NCBI GenBank assembly: GCA_018711815.1
Contig: DVHU01000076.1
Coordinates: 1 to 49,976 of the forward strand
Length of the DNA: 49,976 nucleotides
DNA from: Candidatus Egerieimonas intestinavium
GTDB taxonomy: Bacteria > Bacillota > Clostridia > Lachnospirales > Lachnospiraceae
Direction of reading: 5' to 3'
The translations under genes were made by a program, and so were the position numbers. Shown here piece after piece: positions 41,728 through 48,798 of this stretch; position 1 is the first letter of the stretch; each line of letters opens with the position of its first letter. The notes under the pieces are model-generated. The model was not told where the DNA came from and searched no databases. It saw nothing but the letters and a program-made list of their open reading frames with translations.

Positions 41728-42573
41728 ATGACACAACAGAATCACCGGGCTTTATGGACGGGGAAGGGTGTGGGCGTGGCTGTTCTGGACACCGGCATCT
41801 TTCCCCATGTGGATTTTGACCGGAGAATTGCGGTTTTTAAGGATTTTCTGGGAGGACGTCTGTCCCCCTATGACGATAACGGCCACGGTACCCATGTGGC
41901 CGGAATTCTGGCAGGAAGCGGAGCGGCCTCCGGCGGACGCTACCGAGGAGCGGCTCCCGGCTGCCACCTGGCGGCAGTGAAGGTCTTAGATCACAAGGGC
42001 AACGGCCAGAAGCAGGATGTAATTAAGGCTCTGGCCTGGGTGGCGGAGAACCGGGAGAGGTATAATCTGCGGATTGTCAATATTTCCGTGGGAACCACGG
42101 AAAAAAATCGAAATCACAGCAGCCTGATTCAGGCGGTGGAGCAGATCTGGGATCTGGGGCTGGTGGTGGTGACTGCGGCGGGGAACATGGGGCCGGCGCC
42201 GGGGAGCGTAACCGCCCCGGGCTGCAGCCGAAAGGTCATCACCGTGGGCTCCAGCGATATGATCGCCGGACGGGAATCTGTCTCCGGGGCCGGCCCCACC
42301 CGAGAGTGCGTGGTGAAGCCGGACATTGTCACCCGAGGGCAGGAGATTGTCTCCTGCGCCCCGGGCGGGGAGGTAAACTATGCGGTAAAAAGCGGCACCT
42401 CCATGTCCACGCCCCGGATATCCGGGGCCATCGCCTGTATGCTGGAGAAGGATCCCCGGCTGACCAACCTGGAAATCAAGATGCTCCTGCGGGAATCGGC
42501 CAGAGATCTGGGCTACAGCAAGAATCAGCAGGGATGGGGAGCCTTTGACCGGGAAAAATTTTTGTCCCTTTGA
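41728..42573 (+). CDS. Compact subtilisin-family (S8, AprX-like) serine protease
   Basis: A 281-residue protein that is nearly only a catalytic domain: D21 in VAVLDTGI, H53 in DNGHGTHVAG and S225 in SGTSMSTP, with oxyanion Asn in TAAGNMG. It has no signal peptide and no prodomain, so it probably works inside the cell or is released with the spore. A GAGGGAA site precedes the ATG. The divergent neighbour is a larger Csp-like subtilase; the start codons are only about 110 bases apart, so they may share regulation. Confidence 0.9.
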   Translation: MTQQNHRALWTGKGVGVAVLDTGIFPHVDFDRRIAVFKDFLGGRLSPYDDNGHGTHVAGILAGSGAASGGRYRGAAPGCHLAAVKVLDHKGNGQKQDVIKALAWVAENRERYNLRIVNISVGTTEKNRNHSSLIQAVEQIWDLGLVVVTAAGNMGPAPGSVTAPGCSRKVITVGSSDMIAGRESVSGAGPTRECVVKPDIVTRGQEIVSCAPGGEVNYAVKSGTSMSTPRISGAIACMLEKDPRLTNLEIKMLLRESARDLGYSKNQQGWGAFDREKFLSL

Positions 42574-42577
42574 ATCA

Positions 42578-42607
42578 TTGACAAGAAAAGACATTCAGGG
42601 GTACAAT
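42578..42607 (+). promoter_or_regulatory. Promoter of icd
   Basis: Perfect TTGACA (42578-42583) and TACAAT (42602-42607) with an 18-base spacer, about 35 bases before the start codon. Confidence 0.75.
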
Positions 42608-42643
42608 GGTGAGGATGTAAAAAGACGATAAGGAGGAAATGGA

Positions 42644-43843
42644 ATGTCTAAGATCGGCATGACAACACCGCTGGTGGAGATGGACGGGGACGAGATGACC
42701 CGGATTCTCTGGAAGATGATTAAGGAGGAGCTGCTGCTTCCCTTTATTGATTTAAAGACAGAATATTACGACCTGGGCCTGGAGCACAGAAATGAGACCA
42801 ACGACCAGGTGACGGTAGACGCGGCCAACGCCACCAAGAAATACGGCGTGGCGGTAAAATGCGCCACCATCACTCCCAACGGGGCGCGGATGGATGAATA
42901 TAAGCTGAAGGAAATGTGGAAGAGTCCCAACGGCACCATCCGGGCCATGCTGGACGGCACGGTTTTCCGGGCGCCCATTATTGTGAAAGGCATTGAGCCC
43001 TGCGTCCGCAACTGGAAAAAGCCCATCACCCTGGCCCGTCACGCTTACGGCGATGTCTATAAGAACGCGGAGATGGTCATTCCGGGACCTGGCAAGGTGG
43101 AGCTGGTCTACACTGCCCAGGATGGCAGCGAGACCCGGGAGCTGGTGCATGAATTTAAGGGCAGCGGAATCGTGCAGGGAATGCATAACCTGGATGCCTC
43201 CATCGAAAGCTTCGCCAGAAGCTGCTTCACCTATGCCCTGGATACCCACCAGGATCTGTGGTTTGCCACCAAGGACACCATTTCTAAGAAATATGACCAT
43301 AACTTCAAGGATATCTTCCAGGAGATTTACCAGGGAGAGTTCCAGGAGAAATTTGAGAAGGCAGGACTCACCTATTTCTACACCCTGATCGACGATGCGG
43401 TAGCCCGGGTGATGAAGGCCGAGGGCGGCTTTATCTGGGCCTGCAAGAATTACGACGGGGATGTGATGAGCGACATGGTATCTTCCGCCTTCGGTTCTCT
43501 GGCCATGATGACCTCCGTGCTGGTATCCCCCCAGGGGTACTTCGAGTACGAGGCTGCCCACGGAACCGTGCAGCGCCACTACTATAAGCACCTGAAGGGA
43601 GAGGAGACCTCCACTAACTCTGTGGCCACCATCTTTGCCTGGACCGGGGCCCTGAGAAAAAGAGGAGAGCTGGATAACAACCAGGAGCTGGTTGATTTTG
43701 CCGGCCGCCTGGAGAAGGCCACCCTGGAGACCATCGAGGGCGGTCAGATGACCAAGGATCTGGCGCTGATTACCAGTATCCCCAACCCCACCGTGTTAAA
43801 CAGCAGAGATTTCATTCTGGCGATCCGCGACCGCCTGAACTAA
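42644..43843 (+). CDS. icd: NADP-dependent isocitrate dehydrogenase (type II, homodimeric)
   Basis: A 399-residue enzyme with the eukaryote-like IDH layout: [13 protein letters not shown] at the start, the substrate loop [20 protein letters not shown] near 86-105, the metal/catalytic region [24 protein letters not shown] near 250-272, and AHGTVQRHY near 305. It decarboxylates isocitrate to 2-oxoglutarate and yields NADPH for biosynthesis. An AAGGAGG site precedes the ATG. It has its own consensus-like promoter and a terminator, so it is monocistronic. Confidence 0.93.
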   Translation: MSKIGMTTPLVEMDGDEMTRILWKMIKEELLLPFIDLKTEYYDLGLEHRNETNDQVTVDAANATKKYGVAVKCATITPNGARMDEYKLKEMWKSPNGTIRAMLDGTVFRAPIIVKGIEPCVRNWKKPITLARHAYGDVYKNAEMVIPGPGKVELVYTAQDGSETRELVHEFKGSGIVQGMHNLDASIESFARSCFTYALDTHQDLWFATKDTISKKYDHNFKDIFQEIYQGEFQEKFEKAGLTYFYTLIDDAVARVMKAEGGFIWACKNYDGDVMSDMVSSAFGSLAMMTSVLVSPQGYFEYEAAHGTVQRHYYKHLKGEETSTNSVATIFAWTGALRKRGELDNNQELVDFAGRLEKATLETIEGGQMTKDLALITSIPNPTVLNSRDFILAIRDRLN

Positions 43844-43861
43844 GAGTAAAAAAATAAAAAT

Positions 43862-43914
43862 TCCCCCGGAGGACGCTTCTGTGCAAATAGACCAGAGCGC
43901 CAGCCGGGGGATTA
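43862..43914. terminator. Bidirectional terminator between icd and the minus-strand operon
   Basis: CCCCCGG (43863-43869) pairs with CCGGGGG with additional inner pairs CGCT/AGCG. On the minus strand a long T run follows, giving a strong stop for the GNAT gene; on the plus strand the T tract is weaker. Confidence 0.78.
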
Positions 43915-44385
43915 TTATTTTGGCGGGGGGAGCTTTAACATATCTTCCATGGGCACAAAGCCCGCCTTTTGGTACAGGGGCTTTCCAGCCTCTGATGTCT
44001 CAAGATAGATCTTGGTGGTTCCCAGCTTTTGGGCCTGCCCCACCAGCCACTGAAGCATAGCCTTGCCCACACCCTGCTTTCGATAGGAGGGGTGAGTGTA
44101 GATGTTCATGAGATAGGCGCATTTCCCGGAAGGATTGTCCGGGGAGGGCATTTCCTGGTACAGGCAAATTCCGCCGCAGCCCACGGGAATGTCCTTTATG
44201 CAGGCAAAACAGGCGATGTGCTCCCCTAAAGCCAGGGTACGCTGATAGTAACGCCGGTTTTCTTCCTCTAATTTTTCCGTGGGCTGGGTAGGATCTAGGG
44301 AGAACACTTCCCTCAGCACCTTCATTCGCCACTGCATTAGTAGCTCTATATCCTCCAGCCCCGCTTTTTTTATCCTAAGTTCCAT
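43915..44385 (-). CDS. GNAT-family acetyltransferase
   Basis: A 156-residue acyltransferase with MELRIKKAGLEDIELLMQWR at the start and the acetyl-CoA motif YTHPSYRKQGVGKAMLQWL near residue 96-114, ending in a typical KPLYQKAGF. Its start codon shares one base with the stop of the adenylation gene, so the two are translationally coupled. It may acylate the amino-acyl product, but this is inference. It is the last gene of a five-gene minus-strand operon. Confidence 0.87.
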   Translation of the reverse strand: MELRIKKAGLEDIELLMQWRMKVLREVFSLDPTQPTEKLEEENRRYYQRTLALGEHIACFACIKDIPVGCGGICLYQEMPSPDNPSGKCAYLMNIYTHPSYRKQGVGKAMLQWLVGQAQKLGTTKIYLETSEAGKPLYQKAGFVPMEDMLKLPPPK

Positions 44386-45863
44386 CAGAAACTCCCCGCT
44401 TTCATCACCACAGGCAGCTTTGCCATATCCGGTTTCCCATTTGTATTCAGAGGAATGGAGGGCATCTTCACAAAGAATTCCGGTATCATAAAGGAGGTGA
44501 GATTTTCCTCCAGCTCCCGCCTGACAGTGGATACTTTGATCCCTTGATCGGAGGGAACCACGTAGGCCGTCATGTAAGATAGGCCATTTTCATCGGTAAA
44601 GGCGCGAACAATAGCCTGTTCTACACTCTGGCACTGATAGAGGCGGGATTCCACCTCGGAGACCTCCACGCGCTTTCCGTAAATCATGATTTGGGTGTCC
44701 TTTCGGTGGAGAAAGGCGATATTGCCGTCGGGGAGGAGGTAGCCCAGATCTCCGCTGCGGTACATCACTTCTCCCTCCGGGAGGCGCTCAAAGGCTTTAT
44801 TCTCCTCCGGATGATCGCCAATATAGCCCAGGGATACGCCATCCCCCAGAATACAGATTTCTCCGGTACTTCCGGCGGGTACTTCCCGGCCTTCAGAATC
44901 CAGAATCTGAATACGGCTACCCTTTACCGGAGTTCCGATGGGGTAGGTGCCGTCAGCCAGGAGTCCTCCTTTATTACAGCAATAATAGGAAGCGCACACC
45001 GTGGTCTCGGAGGGGCCGTAGGTATTATAGACCTTTGCCTGGCCCAGAAGCCGATCTACGTAGACGCCCCGCAGGACGTCGCCGCCGCTGATCAAAAGCC
45101 GCAGAGAGTCAGGAATATGGGGAAGATGGTTCATCTCTGCCAGCAGATAGGGAAAGCCGCTGAGCATGGTTACCTGGTGTTTTTTTACAAAGCTCATGAG
45201 GGAATGGATATCCTCCTTATCCTCCTGGGCGGGAATGGCGATGGCAGCCCCATTGAGGAGACTGGCGAAAACCTCCTCAACGAAGATGTCGAAGGAGCAG
45301 ACAGAATATTGGAGCATTATGTCGTCCGGCCTCACCTGAAATTCATGATTGAAGGCCCGGGCGTAGTGGCAGACATTCCCGTTGGTGACGCAGACTCCCT
45401 TGGGCCGTCCGGTGGTGCCGGAGGTATATAGCACATAGGCCGGTGATGCGGGTGTTGAGGCGTCGGTTTCCTCACGGGCGGGAGAGTCCAGACCGCAGAT
45501 CTCGCAGTCCGTCAGACGCGTGGGAAAGCCAGCCAGCTTATCCGAGTGTTCTCTCTCGGTGAGGATAAAATCCACCTTAGCTTCCTGCATCATATACTGG
45601 ATTCTTCCGGTGGGGAAGGTGGGTTCTGCGGGCACGTACCTGGCTCCGCGCTTGAGTACCGCCAGAATGGAGGCGATCATCTCGGCCCGGTGGTCCATGA
45701 CGATGCCAACACTGCTCACCTGGTCGGGGAAGGTGGCGGCGATGATGTCTGTCAGGCGGGAGAGCTCACCGAAGGTCATCACGCGATTGTTTTCAATAAT
45801 TGCTGCCCGGCCGCTGTTTTGAGCGGTTGTATGTTGAAAAAGAGAATAAATAGTATCTGTCAT
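44385..45863 (-). CDS. Stand-alone amino-acid adenylation (ANL) domain protein
   Basis: A 492-residue ANL enzyme: core motif YVLYTSGTTGRPKG (near 142-155), A4-type region CSFDIFVEEVFASLL, A5 NTYGPSETTVC, A8-like RSGDLGYLLPDG and the terminal Lys in PLNTNGKPDMAKL. It lacks carrier-protein and condensation domains, unlike multidomain peptide synthetases. The binding-pocket Asp (FDIF) is present, as needed for an alpha-amino acid. It probably activates an amino acid as an adenylate for a free carrier protein or for direct transfer by the coupled GNAT. No carrier protein is seen in the window. Confidence 0.88.
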   Translation of the reverse strand: MTDTIYSLFQHTTAQNSGRAAIIENNRVMTFGELSRLTDIIAATFPDQVSSVGIVMDHRAEMIASILAVLKRGARYVPAEPTFPTGRIQYMMQEAKVDFILTEREHSDKLAGFPTRLTDCEICGLDSPAREETDASTPASPAYVLYTSGTTGRPKGVCVTNGNVCHYARAFNHEFQVRPDDIMLQYSVCSFDIFVEEVFASLLNGAAIAIPAQEDKEDIHSLMSFVKKHQVTMLSGFPYLLAEMNHLPHIPDSLRLLISGGDVLRGVYVDRLLGQAKVYNTYGPSETTVCASYYCCNKGGLLADGTYPIGTPVKGSRIQILDSEGREVPAGSTGEICILGDGVSLGYIGDHPEENKAFERLPEGEVMYRSGDLGYLLPDGNIAFLHRKDTQIMIYGKRVEVSEVESRLYQCQSVEQAIVRAFTDENGLSYMTAYVVPSDQGIKVSTVRRELEENLTSFMIPEFFVKMPSIPLNTNGKPDMAKLPVVMKAGSF

Positions 45864-45891
45864 TTCTTTTTACGTTCCTTTCTCTTGGGGT

Positions 45892-46722
45892 TCATACAAG
45901 CTTCTGGCAGCAGGGACAGTAGACGCTGCTCCTGCCGCCGATGACCGTCCGGCAGAGGGAAGTCCCGCAGCTGGGGCAGGGCAGTCCCTGGCGGCCGTAA
46001 ACCTGCAGGTACGGGGTGTTTCGGTAATCCTGTCCCTTGGATTCCAGGTATTCCTCCGGGGAGAGCTGATTCTTCCGGATAAAGAAGGACAGGCATTGAG
46101 GAATGATCCGGGCGAGGCTGTCCCATTCCTCCCCGATGAGGCTGCCGGCCGGGCGGTCAGGGCGAATCCTGGCTTGAAATAAGATCTCGTCGGAGTAAAT
46201 GTTTCCGATGCCGGCCAGGACATTTTGCTCCAGCAGGCAATCCTTGATGGCTTTCTTTCGTTTTCCCCAATGGTTCTGCAGATACAGGCCGGTGAGGGCA
46301 GTATCCAAGGGTTCCATACCCAGCTTTTCTATTCCGCTGTAAGTGTCGGCCTCCCCCTTCTTTAGGAGCCAGAGGCGGCCGAACCGGCGGGTGTCAGAAA
46401 AGCGCAGCTCCAGGCCCTTTTCCAGCCGAAAGACCACGTGGGTGTGCTTCTCCTGGGGGTAATCCTCAGGGGTCACCAGCAGGCAGCCGGTCATCCGCAG
46501 GTGGACAATGACCCGGTCGCCCCCGGAAAGCTCAAGGATCAGAAACTTCCCCCGGCGTTTCAGTGAGCAAAAAGTTTGTCCCATGAGCCTGCGGCAAAAT
46601 TCCTCCGGCTCCGGGTGGGCGATCACCTCTGGCCGGTGCAGAATAAGCTCCCGGATGGCAAGGCCCCAAAGCTGAGGTTCTATCACTCGTCTTATGGTTT
46701 CTACTTCTGGCAGTTCTGGCAT
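45892..46722 (-). CDS. mutM: Formamidopyrimidine-DNA glycosylase
   Basis: A 276-residue repair enzyme with the invariant MPELPEVET N-terminus (Pro2 nucleophile, Glu3), the conserved Lys in LKRRGKFL, the helix-two-turn-helix NVLAGIGNIYSDEILF near residue 165-180, and a C-terminal zinc finger C-x2-C-x16-C-x2-C. It removes oxidised purines such as 8-oxoguanine. The start is 4 bases after the radical SAM gene stop, and the adenylation gene follows 28 bases after its own stop. Confidence 0.96.
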   Translation of the reverse strand: MPELPEVETIRRVIEPQLWGLAIRELILHRPEVIAHPEPEEFCRRLMGQTFCSLKRRGKFLILELSGGDRVIVHLRMTGCLLVTPEDYPQEKHTHVVFRLEKGLELRFSDTRRFGRLWLLKKGEADTYSGIEKLGMEPLDTALTGLYLQNHWGKRKKAIKDCLLEQNVLAGIGNIYSDEILFQARIRPDRPAGSLIGEEWDSLARIIPQCLSFFIRKNQLSPEEYLESKGQDYRNTPYLQVYGRQGLPCPSCGTSLCRTVIGGRSSVYCPCCQKLV

Positions 46723-46726
46723 ATGC

Positions 46727-47605
46727 TTAACCTCTGTGTTTTTTTATTTTCTCATGGTAAAAGTAGTTGACCACCACCGGCGGCGCCTGAAAGGGCCGGT
46801 TCATGCTGTCGTCGTTGGTCACGTAATCAAGACCGATACCGGCGGTAAATTTCTTCAGCTGCAGATCCAGGGCCTCCCAATAGGCCATATTTTTGCGGCT
46901 GTAGATTTCCTGGTACAGGGGGAGCAGCTGAGGATATTTTTCCTTTATGTAATTAAGGATCACCGGCTTATAGCTTCCCCGCAGGTTGAGATTTTCCAGC
47001 CAGATCAGGTTGCAGTGCTCCTTGGCCCGGGAAATGATCTCCTCCGCCTGGGTTATCCCCGGGAAAATCGGGGAAATAAAGCAGGTGGTGCGGACGCCAG
47101 CCCGGTGAAAGGCTTCCATGGCGGCGAGTCTTCGCTCAATGGATACCGCTCCGTCCATATCCCGCTGAAAATCCTCCTCCAGGGTGTTGATGGACCAGGA
47201 GACCCTGGCCTCAGGAAAACTTCTGATCAGCTCCAGATCCCGCAGAATCAAATCGCTTTTGGTGGCGATGCTGAGTCTTGCCCCGCTGCCCTTTAGCTGC
47301 AGAAGCAGGGCCTTTGTGCGCTCATAGACCGCCTCCTGGGGAAGATAGGGGTCGGTAACTGAGCCGATAAACAGCTCTTTTCCCGCGTATTTCTCCGGAT
47401 TTTTGATTTCCGGCCAGATTTTTACATCCAGAAAACTGCCCCAGTCTTCGGCGTGTCCGGTGAAGCGTTTCATAAAAGAGGCGTAGCAGTATTTACAGCC
47501 GTGGGTGCAGCCCACATAAGGATTCACCGAGTACTCGCACACCGGCAGATTAGATTTTGATAAAATACTGCGGACCTGTACCCTTTTGATGATGGGGTCA
47601 GCCAT
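46727..47605 (-). CDS. Radical SAM protein (SPL/Rv2578c-like)
   Basis: A 292-residue radical SAM enzyme with the cluster motif CTHGCKYC (C33, C37, C40). ATG at 47605 has AAAGGAGG upstream; the longer frame runs into the preceding gene. This group is often labelled spore-photoproduct-lyase-like because its motif and barrel are similar, yet most members have unknown substrates. It overlaps the DUF1848 gene by 8 bases and is followed by mutM, which suggests a link to DNA repair or to a metabolite of oxidative damage. That link is inference. Confidence 0.85.
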   Translation of the reverse strand: MADPIIKRVQVRSILSKSNLPVCEYSVNPYVGCTHGCKYCYASFMKRFTGHAEDWGSFLDVKIWPEIKNPEKYAGKELFIGSVTDPYLPQEAVYERTKALLLQLKGSGARLSIATKSDLILRDLELIRSFPEARVSWSINTLEEDFQRDMDGAVSIERRLAAMEAFHRAGVRTTCFISPIFPGITQAEEIISRAKEHCNLIWLENLNLRGSYKPVILNYIKEKYPQLLPLYQEIYSRKNMAYWEALDLQLKKFTAGIGLDYVTNDDSMNRPFQAPPVVVNYFYHEKIKKHRG

Positions 47606-48524
47606 GTTTTTCCTCCTTTCGGAAGGAGCGCTGGGCCCCCTGGGTGATGGTATCCTGCGGCCGCACATGGCCCAGCAGAAGGGGAGAGAATGGATCATGG
47701 TAGCGGTAATTCTCCCGGGCCTTCTGGGGCCTTTTGTTGGCGTAACAGTATTTGCAGCCGTTCAGGCAGGTATCGTAAGCGCCGATATCCCGGCTCTCAA
47801 TGCAGTGACAGCCCTGGCGCATCCCCTTGTGCTTCAGCGCTTTAAAGGAAATCCCATTGGCTGCCCCAAGGATATCCAGAGTCATGCAGCCGGAAGCATG
47901 GATACCGTAGCGGCTGTAATCCCCGTTGGTGCCGCAGGTCTGGAGGTGGATGCCGTACTTGGCGGCGATGGCTCCCATACCCCGGGCTAAATTATCCCTA
48001 TCTTCCTCAGTCAGGGGAATAAGCTCCGGCATATTTGTCTCCAGCTTTTTGTACATTTCCACGAAGCTGAATATACACCGGTCAATGTGGGGGGCCAGGA
48101 GGGAGGCCATCTGTTCAAAAGTTTCCAGGTGACGGTCCACGGTGTAGGCTTCAGTCAGTAAAACCGGGTCGTAGCGCCAGGCCACCCGTTGCCTGCCCAC
48201 CAGCCGGGAGAGCTCAGCCAGGGTATCCATGCTCTCCTGGATGGAGGGGACGCCGGGCTCAATATCTCTGCCGTAGGCGGTGATGGTATAGTGAAAATAC
48301 GTGGGAAACCGGTCTGTGATTTCCCGAAGACGCGGCAGAATGGGCCTATAGTTTTTGGAACAGAAGACCACACAGTCTACCTTGTCCGGGGTTAGTTCAT
48401 AGCGGTTGATCTTATTGGGAAAAAGCGGATTGCGGGTCAGCACGTACCCCTCCTGGAAGCGGCGCAGCAGCCAGTCTGTGTAGTATTGGACAGTATCTGT
48501 CCTACCTCCGGTATTGAGAATCAT
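47598..48524 (-). CDS. DUF1848 protein with C-terminal CxxxCxxC motif
   Basis: A 308-residue protein of the DUF1848 family. The N-terminal part has MILNTGGRTDTVQYYTDWL. The C-terminal part carries C239, C241 and the motif CLNGCKYC (C253, C257, C260), identical in spacing to the radical SAM cluster motif but at the opposite end of the chain. That family is known to have such a C-terminal Cys cluster. AGGAGGTG precedes the ATG. It is the first gene of the operon and overlaps the authentic radical SAM gene. Confidence 0.85.
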   Translation of the reverse strand: MILNTGGRTDTVQYYTDWLLRRFQEGYVLTRNPLFPNKINRYELTPDKVDCVVFCSKNYRPILPRLREITDRFPTYFHYTITAYGRDIEPGVPSIQESMDTLAELSRLVGRQRVAWRYDPVLLTEAYTVDRHLETFEQMASLLAPHIDRCIFSFVEMYKKLETNMPELIPLTEEDRDNLARGMGAIAAKYGIHLQTCGTNGDYSRYGIHASGCMTLDILGAANGISFKALKHKGMRQGCHCIESRDIGAYDTCLNGCKYCYANKRPQKARENYRYHDPFSPLLLGHVRPQDTITQGAQRSFRKEEKHG

Positions 48525-48555
48525 TTCTCCACCTCCTACTTATGGGAAAGAAAAA

Positions 48556-48575
48556 ATAGTCAAGTAATTGACTAT
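48556..48575. promoter_or_regulatory. Operator-like dyad in front of the DUF1848 operon
   Basis: ATAGTCAA (48556-48563) and TTGACTAT (48568-48575), perfect 8-bp arms around GTAA. It sits between the promoter and the first gene, where a dimeric repressor (for example MarR-like) would block transcription. The regulator itself is not in the window. Confidence 0.6.
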
Positions 48576-48604
48576 ATGGTAACAAAATCTTTTTCTTCTG
48601 TCAA
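48576..48604 (-). promoter_or_regulatory. Sigma-A promoter of the DUF1848-GNAT operon
   Basis: Minus strand TTGACA (48604-48599), 17 bases, TACCAT (48581-48576). The dyad lies immediately downstream. Confidence 0.65.
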
Positions 48605-48724
48605 GAGGGGGAAATTTTCCGATTACCTTAGTGAGGACGAGCGTGGGCTTTTGGAATATTGGTAAATAGTGCGGGTCCTTTTTTGGTGCTTTTACCGAAA
48701 AATCTTTCAATTTTATAACATTAA

Positions 48725-48753
48725 TTGATTTATCAGAAAATAACAGGTAGAAT
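48725..48753 (+). promoter_or_regulatory. Promoter of the repeat-protein gene
   Basis: TTGATT (48725-48730), 17 bases, TAGAAT (48748-48753), about 45 bases before the start codon. Confidence 0.6.
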
Positions 48754-48798
48754 AAAATCATAAATAAGGAACCCGTAGATTCAATGGAGGGATACCAT

